Shown: piece after piece, positions 45,679-56,718 of the stretch
Layout of the letters: each line of letters begins with the position of its first letter
Position numbering within the stretch: the first letter of the stretch is position 1
Source: Agriotes lineatus
Lineage: Eukaryota; Arthropoda; Insecta; Coleoptera; Elateridae
Length of the DNA: 64,000 nt
Assembly (NCBI GenBank): GCA_940337035.1
Contig: CALNHX010005190.1
Location: forward strand, 1-64,000
Direction of reading: 5' to 3'
Translations under genes and position numbers: made by a program
Notes under the pieces: model-generated
Database searches by the model: none
What the model was told of the DNA's origin: nothing
The model's input: the letters and a program-made list of their open reading frames with translations, nothing else

Positions 45679-47256
45679 TTAGTCAAGTGGAACAATTCCA
45701 GGACACAAATTTAATAATACTGAACAAACCACTACTATTTTATCAATAAATGCAAAATCATCGTCCCCCTTTTTCAGGGCTACTAAAGGGAAAATTTCGT
45801 GCAATATTTTAAATTTTAATTTCAAAAGCCCTATCACTCTCTCGATGTGAATTCGTACGCTTGCTAATTTCCTTGTCGATTCTACCTCTAGAGCATTCAA
45901 CTGTTTTCTTTTTTTTAAAAAGCAGGGCACTGTACTTCTGCACAATAGATTTTAACTGAATCTTCTATGGCAAAACCTCGATCAGCTACGACTAAGTCGC
46001 CCGGCATTAATTTGTCGAGAAAGCCACAGGTTTCAGCGGAGTAATGCCTATTAAAAATTTCATCGTGTGATGGTGCTTATGAGACCAAGTTTTTGCAGCT
46101 GCCTCTAGATTTGAGGGTTTCTCAATAAAAACCTCGAAACAATTATCACTGTAGTGCGTAACTTTAAAACATTTTTAAATGAACTGGGCATGTTCATTTG
46201 TATATCCTCTCTGCTTGGCCATTGTATAAAACACTTTAGTCTGCAATAAAGAATTTCGACAACCCTTTCAAATGTTTGTGCCGCTGTTGTACGGTGGCAC
46301 TGAAATCTATTGCCCAGATCAGTAAACGCTAAATTTAGCCTTAATTTCATTAAACCTAACACTAATTGTTGAAATTTTGTCAAACTGCCTTGTCCTGAAA
46401 GGTAAGGCTCTACTACTTTATAGACATTTTCTAAATATACATATTCAGGAAATCCTGTATAATATAATGTATTACTATCACTATTTTTGAAATAGTCCTG
46501 GTCCAACTTACATTTTTTTAATTCCTCCCTTAACGAATCAATTTCTTCATTTGCTTTACGAAGCCCAAATTGAAGCTGTTCGTGGGTGATCTCCGCTGGA
46601 ACATCAACATCCATACTTTCTTCTACGTCTTCTGGTGGATTAATAGGTATTTGTTTAGTCTGTAATCAATTAAAACTGTAATACCTACTTTCAAATATAA
46701 AAAGTATAGCATTCAGATTCAGTACTAACATGCACAAAATCGAGCACTAAAATCAATCGATACATACCTTAGCATCACGATCTTTCAGTCTTTTAAATCT
46801 AACTGTTGATTTCACCTGGAGGGATGTTGTGTGGCCCATACATTTTGTGGGTACCCAATCGGGGTTGTCTTGGTCAAACAAAGAAGCCGGTTTTTCTGAA
46901 GAGGAAGTCATTTAAATTACAAATTCGAAATTTTTCGCTACTACTCACTATTTCTTACCAGAATGAAAATGGAGTGAACATACACGACCTTATTTAAGTT
47001 TTGATTCTGTCAAATCGTCTCTCTTGATTGCAGCAATCCATTTTTTTCTCCGTAACTGCAAGAGTTTGGAAACTTTTCTGCCACTGGTGAAAATTGAAGG
47101 AATTCTGTAAAAAATATCAAATCATAATAAAGAAAACAATACAGATCGTGAAATAAACTATTTAATTTATATACTTATTTACCTAAAGAAACGAATCAAT
47201 GGTGCATCCCTGGCTGCATTACTACCACACTTTACCACCATACAGAACGAAGGCAT
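45679..47256 (-). pseudogene. THAP + DDE transposase (PIF/ISL2EU-like), four exons
   Basis: Exons (minus): 47256-47183, 47104-46959, 46895-46768 and 46659-45679, all with GT-AG junctions. Exons 1-3 form a THAP finger: MPSFCMVVKCGSNA, RRKKWIAAIKRDDL, VCSLHF, then KPASLFDQDNPDWVPTKC. A TAA interrupts it just before GRVCSLHF. Exon 4 starts with a coiled-coil stretch (LRKANEEIDSLREELKKC) and a helix-turn-helix (LVLGLMKLRLNLAFTDLGNRF, CHRTTAAQTFERVV), then the DDE core: CFEVFIEKPSNL, KTWSHKHHHTMKFLIGITP. A deletion removes the segment normally holding WGGRVSD. It continues as GFLDKLMPGDLVVADRGF and RKLASVRIHIERVIGLLK. Frameshifts lie near 46140 and 46050. The AATAAA of this gene and that of the YqaJ gene lie within ~40 bp. 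Confidence 0.88.
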
Positions 47257-47740
47257 TTTAAAAACTGAACAAATAAACACTTATGGCAATAAAAATATTT
47301 AAATAATCCTTTGGCAGCCAATTCTAATTAAAAAACTAAATATTTTTGCAAGTACAGCACTCCGAAACTACGGTTACCGTAATGTTTACATTACAATTTT
47401 AGGTTATTTTACCTCCAACCTCGAATTGTGGTCACGTGATGCACGACGCCTTTTCTTCCTAGAGGTAGTAAAGTCCACTTGCAAAAAGTTTATAACCATA
47501 TTTTTGTACAAAGCTCCGAATTTAGGTTATTTGCAGATTTAATATTTATGTGTACATAGTACAAACATTCCTGTGTAATGTAAAAAATGTGTGTAGGCCC
47601 TAACAAGAGCATTAATTGTTCTCTCCTTCCATATTACTGGCTCTTAGAAAATATCAAGACCACGCCCACAATACCTAACTGCACATAGACCAGGAGTTGA
47701 TATGTTTGACCTTGGGAAGTGTTCTGCTTTATTATAGAGT

Positions 47741-47770
47741 TATGATTATGATTATGATTATGATGATTAG
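47741..47770. repeat. ATGATT microsatellite
   Basis: Five units of TTATGA directly inside the right inverted repeat of the transposon. Confidence 0.85.
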
Positions 47771-47847
47771 TAAACAAATTTTGATGCGCTTTTGTTTACT
47801 TTAACAGCGAATTAAAGTTAACGTCAGATTAGTGACCTTTATAAGAC

Positions 47848-48580
47848 TGGCTGTATATATGTTTAAATATGAGTTGAATGATAAAACTAAATTAATGTTG
47901 GTTAAGTCATTAATCTAACCCCACCTGGATTACTGTAGCTCAGTCTACTTTTCTATGTTGGCCGATTATAACAAAGCTAAGCTACAAAAAGCACAAATTG
48001 CATGTATTCGATATATTTGTAATGTTCAGTACGGACAACATATAACTCCTTGTCTGAAATCACTATGCAAATTCAATGTAAAACAGCATAATACCTATAC
48101 TTGTACAGCATGAACTAATTTTAAAAGGATGAGAAATTATGGCTAAACTTCAATATACCGTCCCCAGTTCAAACACACATACGTGAATCTTTTGGTCTGG
48201 GAGCTATAAGTTAAGATTAGTTGTAGTTTAAGATTTGTGTGTACGTAGTACACAATGTTCTATCATTTGTGTGGAAACCACTGCTGTTCGGGGGTGTTTT
48301 ATGCTTGTGCGGCAAACGTCAAACCCAGTGGGGACGCTACACTGAAGTTTTCCCGAAATTATATCATGTATGCTCTATGCTCTACATTACCTTTACTATA
48401 TGTATATTTTTTCATTGTTAATTTTTTTTGCTATAATTACTCAAAGTGAAGTATGTTAATGTGCTTTGCACCACATGTAATATAATTTAATATTGGGAGA
48501 GTGGAAGACTGGCTATGGGAAACTCCTACCATTTGTGTACCACTTTCTGTGTATGCAATAAACTGATTTATTATTATTAG
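47848..48580 (+). pseudogene. LINE C-terminus and 3' end, right part
   Basis: Resumes the LINE cut at 39147: VYMFKYELNDKTKLMLVKSL, then (frameshifted) LDYCSSVYFSMLADYNKAKL and ACIRYICNVQYGQHITP, the usual C-terminal region of CR1/Jockey-like RTs. Several frameshifts follow. The 3' end is near 48560-48580 with AATAAACTG and a TTATTATTA tail. Confidence 0.82.
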
Positions 48581-48584
48581 ATAT

Positions 48585-48905
48585 CAATTGCAACTGTGGT
48601 ACAAATGCTTACTATTATGTACTGCACTAAGGAAGACACTTATTTCATAAACTAGACTTGACTGTAAGAGCCACTTTACCTATCTTTAAAATCTCTTTTT
48701 AGCTCGAGCTTTGCTATCTGTGACATTTTTTGAAATTTTAGGTTATTATAAAACATGCAAAAATAATGTACTCTTACTTCATTAGCGTAAAAATGAGCGT
48801 TTACCTCAAAATTCCTATCAGTTTTGGGTTATTTGTCATTAAGAAGTGCAATTATCAAGTAGCCATCTCAAAAACAATGGGTAGTGATTGGGATCTAGTA
48901 AACAA
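48585..48905 (+). mobile_element. Diverged fragment of the 35258 MITE family
   Basis: TTCATAAACTAGACTTGACTG, AATAATGTACTCTTACTTCAT and AATTATCAAGTAG occur in the same order as in the arm of the fold-back MITE at 35258-36433. Only part of one arm is left. Confidence 0.8.
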
Positions 48906-51310
48906 TCATGTTTTGGGGCACGACAAGCTGTAAGCTTGACTGTAAGCGGACTATAAGTCAACAAACTCGATATATTCATAGATACCAGTTGAGATTGGAA
49001 TTCGGATCTCGACTTACCAAAAGGATCTCGACTTATATACTAAGTATCACCGAATGATCTCAACTTGTATAGAAAACATGTCTATATATATATATATGTG
49101 CACGGCTATCTTACTTGCCTCCGAGCATATGACAGACACATACGCCTCCATGTCAAGGAACATGTTTTTCCATGTGTATTCCTCGTCAATCTCTTAAATA
49201 AGGTTTTCGTAACAGAAGCATCAAGAGAGGGGTAAGGAATTTTGGTATTTGAGATATACAAAAAAAATGGTGCACACAAAATAGCAACACAGCTCTGATT
49301 ACACTGCTACAATGTGGCCTCCCATTGTATATCGCCGTGTTACACAATCGACATACTCACCTCCAGCAACGTTGCCGTTCTGTTGCACCTTTTGCCGAGG
49401 GAATAAAAGTAGCGCGTCGTTTTGTTTTCGGATTTTGGCACGGCGAACGTGATAACGTATCTAAACATCGCGCGGATGGCATTCTGCGTGTGTTAATAAA
49501 TTCTTGTGGGTACCTAACATAGCTATATTACTACAAATAGCTTAATAAAATCAGTTGCCCTGTAGTTACTGAAATATTGCAATATAATATTTGAGTTAAG
49601 AATTAATGAGTTACAATTCTTAGAAAAAACAACCAACAAAACTGCCACAATCATTTTTTAAAACTGAATTGTCATATTTCGAAAATCTATTATATTAGCC
49701 AACTTCGTCTGGGCACAGCATGTGATCAATGGTGTTGATTATCTTTTAGTGAAAAATATAGATACCAGAACAAGCTGCATAATACGAAGACTGAAAAATT
49801 AACGGTAACGGCGTACGCTCACAGAATTAACAACACTGAATTTTGATAATCGAAGCATGGGCTACTATACAGGGGCCGGCAACAAAGATATTTCTAAAAC
49901 TACGAGAGTGACATAAAGTTCATATATATAGGTCCTGTCAGATGCTGAATTCGCTCACTTGCCAAAATGGAATACTCAGACCTAAAGTCGTCCCATTGCC
50001 GAATTAATTTGCTCAGTTACAGTATTGACCAAATTAATTTCAGCATTTAAACAAATTGGGCATCTGAGTCAAAATTCTACGAGGTACGAAGGCGGTGCAC
50101 ATCACATGATTATAAATGGTAGGTCAAAAAGAGTGGTGACCTAAACTTACTTTTTTTAAATAGAAGGCTCGATATTTAGGTAGCTTACAAGGAGTTTTCC
50201 ATTGAAATGCTAATAATTTTAATATAAATTTTTATGGATCTACCGCCAACGGTTCTGGAGATATTAACGATTTTATGCAAAAAAAATGCTTAACTTTAGG
50301 CGGCTGTTGGAAGCAACAGGAAACAATTCAATGAAAGAGAACGTTATCAAAATATGGGGTAAACGTTTCTTCACGTTTCTAATAATACTGAAACAATAAA
50401 AGGAAACATTTGCTAATGCGAATTACATCAACTTGCAAATAACATTACCGGTGATGGGATTCGAACTACATCACCTGCAAATGCGATTTCAGTTCCACGC
50501 GTTTCTTCCACTGATCCGTGAAGGATCTCTCGGATCTGTGCAGTGCATGGCTGTATTAAACAGAACACACTTTTTGTTGTCCCTTTTTACTCTTACAACA
50601 TTTATCTTGTATCTCTTGGGTTCCATTTTGGTCAAGTGTAAAGCCTGAGCTATGTGCAAATTACTGATTTTATCTGAGTCTAAGTTAAAGCAAAATAAGC
50701 AACAATTTTTTTAGTGCCCACTCTGTACTTATATGTTGTGTCTAAATATGCCTTTTTTCTTCAAGTGCAAAAACCTGAGATATGTGCAACTTATTACTTT
50801 CATTTAAGTAATAAGTCTTGAGTTAAAGCAAAAATAGAAAGAATTAAATTTTTCTTATTTGCTCACCCTGTATATATTTCTCCGAAATGTTCTCGGTTTC
50901 ATGCCAGGTAGACATATAATATACATACAAAGTATCATCTTCCTCCAAAACATAGTTTTAGAGTTATACCGGCAAAAGACGGAATTGAAAAAAGCGTTTC
51001 TTTGATATCTAGGGACCCTGGAAGTGAAGATCTGAAGAAATCTCAGAGGGTAATTTTTTATCGATTACAATACGTTCTTCGTCTTTTAGACGATGCAAGT
51101 AAAAACTAAAAATTAAGATGCTTTAATTCAAGGGATAACAAAAACCACCGAACAGAACAAAGAACCAGATTTAGACAATACAAATCCCGTAATGTAGATA
51201 CAAGAAATAATGAACACGAAAAAACGAAAAATTCTGAATAAATTGATTCTACGAGTATTATCAAATGAAATCAGATTTTGAAAAAAACAAACGAACACAT
51301 CAAAATTATA
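48906..51310. other. Region with no supported gene
   Basis: Contains a (TA)n run at 49083-49100, a frame at 49325-49522 with no recognised domain, and a possible RNA-polymerase-III B-box on the minus strand near 50455 (GTTCGAATCCC) without a convincing A-box. No intact element was recognised. Confidence 0.4.
50632..50870. repeat. Two diverged ~115-bp direct repeats
   Basis: Both copies (about 50632-50730 and 50759-50870) run from TCAAGTG, AAAACCTGAG and TATGTGCAA through GTTAAAGCAAAA to a CC(C)TGTA end. They probably derive from a MITE terminus. Confidence 0.6.
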
Positions 51311-52837
51311 CAGTGGCCGTCAAAAAGTCGGCATCATATGGGAAAGTTTTTTATTTTTGAAAAGAACGTTTTACGACAATAATTTGTGCTTGTCCAAAAA
51401 CCTATTTAGCCCCTATCATACATACCGAGTGATTTTAACTTATTTAGAAAATGGCGTATTTCGAAATTGTTAAAATCTAAAAAGTGCTATTTTTCGGAAA
51501 TTAAGTAAGTTTTCAATGAGATTTCTTTAGAGTGTTAGTTTTAGCTAACTGAACAATCTCAAGTCCAGAAAACACACATTTTTCTTTAACTTTAGCTAAA
51601 CTTTAATTTTTCAATTTTTTAAATATTTTTCAAAATTTCACATACCAACAGCTTGTGGCCGGCTGGTGCTTGCGTGGCGCCAGCAGTGTAGTGGGTTCAA
51701 GCCCCACACCCGGGCATTGATAACCTCGTACGCTCTCCGGCCATCATACGAACACCTTTGATGGTCGTGACCCCTGCGAGGGCATTCTTCCTTAATTCAA
51801 GGGGTTAGGCTAGCCACCTACCCCGGCCGCGGATTAAGATGGCTTATAAAACCGCACTCAAGTGTGTGAAAGTAACAGGCTCTCAGCCTATATTAAGAGG
51901 AGGAAGAAGAAGACATAGCAAAACTTAATTTTAAAATTGACATTTTTTATGTGAAGACTAACGATTTATAATTGTAAAAAATGATATAAAATGTTAATTA
52001 CTCCTTTAGATTTTTTATTATTTACCGAAAAGTGATATGTTCGCATAATTTTTAAGTTTTTGATGCAATGCGCTTTTTAGAAGAAGTAGTTTTAAATGAT
52101 AATTAATATCTATTTAAATGGCTTCTTCGACAAAAACTCTAATCTAACCCTTTTAATGAATCCTGTAAATATTCCTTTACAGTTGTCTAAATGAGAAGAT
52201 TTTTCTTTATACAATTTACATGTTCTAAAAATGCTTCTCATTCAGACAACTGTAAAAGACCGTTTACAGGATTTTTGGATTTTTATAACAGTAATTCGCT
52301 AACAAGGTTCGAGTTTTTAGAAGCCATTTAAATAGATATTAATAATCATTCAAAAATATTTCTCCTAAAAAGCACATTGGATCAAAAACGTAAAAATTAT
52401 GCGAACATATCAGTTTTCGGTAACATTTTATATTATTTTTTACAATTATAAATCTTGAAAGTCGTTACATAAAAAATTTTAATTTCAATATTAAGTCATG
52501 GTATGCGAAACTGAAAAATACTTAAAAAATTGAAAAAGCTAAAGCTAAAGTTAAAGAAAAATATGTGTTTTCTGGACTTGAGATTGTTCAGTTAATCAAA
52601 ACTAACACATTCTAAAACAATCTCATTGCAATATTACTTAATTTCCCAAAAATAGCACTTTTTAGATTTTGACAATTTCGAAAAACGGAATTTTCTAAAT
52701 AAGTAAACGTCACTCGGTATATATGATAGGGGCTAAATAGGTTTTTAGACAAGCACAAATTATTGACGTGTAAAGTTTTTTTGAAAAATCTAAAATAATT
52801 TTTTTCTCATATGATGCCGACGTTTTGGGGGTCAGTG
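51311..52837. mobile_element. 1.5-kb fold-back MITE, TA duplication, with a SINE inside
   Basis: CAGTGGCCGTCAAAAAGTCG at the left pairs with the right end (reverse complement CACTGACCCCCAAAACGTCG). The arms of ~640 bp pair through blocks such as CCTATTTAGCCCCTATCATA and AAAGTGCTATTTTT to a centre near 52220. TA flanks both ends. Subtracting the SINE gives about 1.26 kb. No ORF. Confidence 0.92.
51651..51912 (+). mobile_element. tRNA-derived SINE
   Basis: GC-rich 262-bp unit with an A-box-like TGGTGCTTGCGTGG near 51664 and a strong B-box GGTTCAAGCCC at 51694-51704. It ends in a purine tail of GGAAGAAGAAGA. The 11-bp flanks ACATACCAACA (51640-51650) and ACATAGCAAAA (51913-51923) match at 9 of 11 positions and represent its target duplication. 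It sits in the left arm of the fold-back MITE; the right arm lacks it. Confidence 0.88.
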
Positions 52838-54109
52838 TATACCCAATACCTTCTTCCATGGGTATTAAAACTATACAAAGTGCTCGTAATTTGCAAATTT
52901 AATGATTTTGCCTTAGTAAATGAAGCACGCTATGTATCTCTGTATTTCTTAAAAACTCTTTCAATAAACTTTCGCCTAATAGCTTATTTAGCACCCCTAA
53001 ATTCAACTAGTTTTTAGATTTAATTTATTCCAGCATTTCTCGGGTTTTTGTGTCAGCAATGGCTGGATTTTTATTTTCTAAACCTAGTTTGTGATTCCTT
53101 TAAATAAAGCATTTTAGGGGCCTTACACTGTTTTCTTATACTCACACTCGCATAGTTGGAAAACAGTTGAATTCAGAGTTATCCAGTAAGATATCAAAAT
53201 AAATCTCTTTAAAGGGGCATTTCAAAAAACTAAAATGTCTAGTGCGTTTCCTTTAAAAACCTTTGAAATCATTAAATTTGCAGACACCTTGTATAGTATG
53301 AATGCCGAGAATCACCATTTTACACTCGAAAGGCAATTCACAAAAAACGTAATGTTTGATTTTTTATTTCAGTATCTACAGCAGCTGCCTGAAGTTTAGC
53401 ATTTTGTGCATAAAATCGGTAACATCTCCAAAACAGTTCATGTTAGACCCATACAAATTTATATTAAAACTATTGGTATTTCAATGCAAAGCTTTTAAGC
53501 TTCCTAAATATAGAGTAATAACTTTGGTTTGCCACACTTTTTGAGCCACCCTGTATAATCAGAAATATTTTAGTAATATGCAACACTTTCGTACCTTCAA
53601 CTTTTATATAAGCTATTTTAATGTAAATCTCCTAGTTTTAGAGTTATTTCCTACCCCGCATCGTTGACGGATCCTGTATTAAATGTCCAGTGGCAGGCGG
53701 TTGTATTGTATTTACTTAAATCCATTACTAGCGATAAGCCCTCGTGCGCGTTTGCCAAGTCTCTGAGGCGTAACAGTATGTTTCATAGATAGAGGCGAGT
53801 ACTACTGGCGCACCTTGTTAGGTGTATATGTGTATTACATGGTCGCGCCATCTAGAATAACCTCTACCAACTGAAATGTATAACTGAATATGTGTACTGT
53901 CAAACTCACCTCCACCAAAAAATCTGTTAAATCGATGCTTGTTGCACCATCTGTTGAATGGAACACTTATACATGGGGATACCTAGTCGCCTCCGATTTT
54001 TCGTACTGGCCTCCAAAAATGAGGCCAGTTCTTCATTTCGACGTATGCTTTCGGAGGCGAGTTTGACGTTTTGCATATATATATATATATATATATACAT
54101 AAAACAGCA
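52838..54109. other. Unassigned region with a TA microsatellite
   Basis: No gene. TTTTTGAGCCACCCTGTA at about 53538-53556 looks like the right end of a TA-type MITE whose left end I did not find. CGCCTCCGA (53991) and TCGGAGGCGA (54052) form a short inverted pair. (TA)n at 54076-54098. Confidence 0.45.
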
Positions 54110-55345
54110 CGTTAGGCCTGAAGGCCTATGGCTTTAATGTGTTCTTTTCATGTTCTTCTATTCATTGCTGCATTCTTCCAGTCTTGTAGGTTGTAACACG
54201 TAATATCCTCTACATTTTGCCACCACGTTTTCCTTGGTCTACCTTTCCTGTTTTTTCCTGGCATTTCTGTGCTGAATGTGATCTTTGTTAGGTCAGTTAC
54301 AGGCATTCTTAGTATATGACCCAACCATCTCAGCCTGTTTTGGGTTATCATTGTAATTATCCCTGTGTCTTTAAATAACTCTTTCAGATCGTTGTTGGTT
54401 CTTCTTCTCCATATGCCATTTTCATTTAGTCCTCCATAGATCCTGCGAAGGATTCTTCTTTCCCATATTTCTATCCTAAGTCTGCTTTCCTCTGTTATTG
54501 ACCAGGTTTCACTTCCGTAAAGCGTGGTGGGTCTAATTATTGTCTTTTATATATGTATTTTAGTTTTTCTTGATAAGTTTTTATCACTAAGCACTTTGTT
54601 TAAGGAACCCGCACATTTAGTTCCAGCTGTTATTCTCCTTTTTATTTCACTCGCACACCCTCCTCTGCTTGTTATTTCCGCACCAAGGTACACTACGCTA
54701 TTTACTACTACATTTTTAGTTTTTATTATCAGTTGTCGATTATCGTTCTGGTCTTTGTTACCTAATATCATTGTAGTTGGACTTTTCTTGGTTTATCTCT
54801 AAGCCGGCTTCTTTGGCTTGTTTTTCGAATCTTCTTAAGATATCTTTTAATTCTTCCTTTGTTCTTGATAAGATCACAATATCGTCCGCATATGCAAGAA
54901 GTTAGTACGAGTTTCGTAAAATATTCTTATCAGTTTTAACTTTACTTTTGCGTAGTACATTCTCTAATGTTATGTTAAACAGGGTTGTGGAGAGTGGTTC
55001 TCCCTGTTTTACGCCTGAGCTGCTTTCAAAGTCTTGGGATAGTTGTCCTTGATATGTTAACTTGTTTTTTGTTCCATTTAGTGTCATTTTTGTCAGTTGG
55101 ATAAGTTCGTTTGGTATACTGAGAGAATGCATTGGTTTGAATAAATTTTCCCTGTTGATCTTATCAAAGGCCTGTTTCAAGTCTATGTAAATAGCGTGTA
55201 AGGGGATGTTCTTCTTTTCACATTTTTCTTGGATTTGTCTCAGAGTAAATATGTGATTTGTTGTAGATTTCCCACTTTTGAAGCCTGCCTGATAATGTCC
55301 TATTTTATTTTGTATATCTTGTTGTATTCTGTATTTGTATAAATT
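54110..55345 (-). pseudogene. RTE-type LINE reverse transcriptase fragment
   Basis: Minus-strand RT: IDLKQAFDKINRENLFKP (frameshifted at its start), SSSGVKQGEPLSTTLFNI (54902-55180), two stops, then LAYADDIVILSRTKEEL, VVYLGAEITSRGGC (54547-54771) and, after more frameshifts, NRLRWLGHILRMP and GRPRKTWWQNV (54148-54351). The catalytic YADD is kept but the frame is broken several times. The 3' end adjoins the TA microsatellite. Confidence 0.85.
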
Positions 55346-55384
55346 TCAAAAATATTGCTGTTGATATACCACATATAGGTACCA

Positions 55385-55490
55385 TTGCGGAAATATAAGG
55401 CGGGACACTAAAATTTGCCTGAGTTAAGTGGTCTGAACAAACTCATCAAGCTATCCGCAGCTTCTTATGCTGTATTAACCAGTTCAATCA
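55385..55490 (+). repeat. ~100-bp direct repeat, left copy
   Basis: GCGGGACACTAAAATTTGCC, CTATCCGCAGCTTCTTAT and CTGTATTAACCAGTTCAA recur at 56532-56630. Confidence 0.85.
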
Positions 55491-55559
55491 AAATAATGAT
55501 TGAAAAATCAATTGAATACAACCTTCCTCTATACATAGCAGTGGAACATTGGGCAATTA

Positions 55560-56465
55560 TCTACAAAAATGCTTTTCTATATGCAGAGGAATCAGACAGG
55601 GAGACGCAGTGTTGCCTATACTATGTAACATGACATTAGAAAGAATTTTCAAGAAGTTAGATTGAGCAAACAAGGGAATTAATCTAAATGGAGAGCAGCT
55701 CAACCACCTACGATTTGCTGTCAGTATCATTGTATTCATTGGCAAAGAGTATGATCTGAAAAGTATGCTGACTGAATTAGAATAAAGATTCAGCGAGGTG
55801 GGGCTAAAGATGAATCGAAAGAAGACAAATACAATGTGTAAACAAGACCCAAGTATATACGTCAAGGGTACGAGAATACAAAATGTTCAGGAACATGTAT
55901 ACCTAGCACAGATGGTTTCAATGTTAAAAGAAAATAGAAAAAACAAAATAGAGAGAAGAAGAATGGGATGGGCAGCCTTCGGAAAACTATCTAAAATGTT
56001 AAGAAACCAGAAAATACCATAACGTCTTTGGACTACACTATACGATCAGTGTGTGCTCCCTGTCTGGAGCTCAAACATGGCCAATTACAAAACAAACAAT
56101 CTCTAAATTAAGGGTTACTCAAAGGGCCATGGAAAGAGCAACGGCAGGAGTGTCACTATGAGATAAAAAGAGGAATTATTGGTTAAGGTCAAAGACAAAA
56201 GCTACGGACACAATACAAAGAATAACACAGCTGAAATGGAATTGCGTAGGATACGTGGTAGGACAGAAGTACGGCAGGTGGAACAGTAAGATTTTGTACT
56301 GGAGACCATGGACGGGAAAAAGGAACAGAGAAAGGCCAATAACAAGGTGGTATGATGACATAAGGAAGGTGGCTTGACTAGCTTGGATACAAGTGGCACA
56401 GTCAAGGGAACGATGGAGACAGCAGAGGGAGGCCTATGCTCAATACTGGGTGCATGAAGGCTAAA
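55560..56465 (+). pseudogene. RTE-type RT fragment between direct repeats
   Basis: Plus-strand translation in several frames: GIRQGDAVLPILCNMTLERI, then NGEQLNHLRFAVSI, FSEVGLKMNRKKTN (55798-56022), RMGWAAFGKLSKML, LPVWSSNMANYKT, and finally WRPWTGKRNRERPITRWYDD near 56310. This is the second half of an RTE-type RT with its C-terminal domain. The active-site box is degraded (FIGKEYD in place of YADD...). Confidence 0.78.
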
Positions 56466-56531
56466 GAGAGAAGAGACTGAAGTAGGTTAAAGCCAGGGTC
56501 TTAACAGTTTTTTCTTTTAATATTAAACTAT

Positions 56532-56630
56532 TGGGGCAATATAAAGCGGGACACTAAAATTTGCCTAAGTTGCCTAAATGAACTCATTAAGCTATCCGCA
56601 GCTTCTTATACTGTATTAACCAGTTCAACT
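56532..56630 (+). repeat. ~100-bp direct repeat, right copy
   Basis: Second copy of 55385-55490, after the RTE fragment. The pair brackets the fragment like long terminal or target duplications, but 100 bp is too long for an ordinary LINE duplication. Confidence 0.85.
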
Positions 56631-56718
56631 TGATTCATTGGCACATGATAGATTAAATTTTATAGACAATTAGGAAGACAAAATTACAATGTTCAAATAT
56701 TGAAAAATGACCTTACAG

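Larger units (their letters stand above)
39148..47847. mobile_element. 8.7-kb ISL2EU/PIF-like DNA transposon with THAP-DDE and YqaJ genes
   Basis: Inverted repeats of ~70 bp (39148-39217 and 47778-47847), sharing GTCTTATAAAG, TAATCTGACGTTAACTTTAA and CAAAAGCGCATCAAAAT, lie exactly at the two breakpoints of a LINE. Inside are two convergent multi-exon genes: a THAP + DDE_Tnp_4-like transposase (45679-47256, minus) and a SWIM-YqaJ-PHD protein (43521-45512, plus). The pairing of a Harbinger-like transposase with a YqaJ exonuclease is known for ISL2EU elements. The left 3.4 kb is mostly later insertions (Helitron end, 0.7-kb repeats, THAP element, hAT piece). The target duplication could not be resolved. 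Confidence 0.85.

Noticed and set aside
50440..50560. tRNA gene or SINE on the minus strand
   Set aside because: A B-box-like GTTCGAATCCC is present, but no A-box at the proper distance and no cloverleaf could be drawn.
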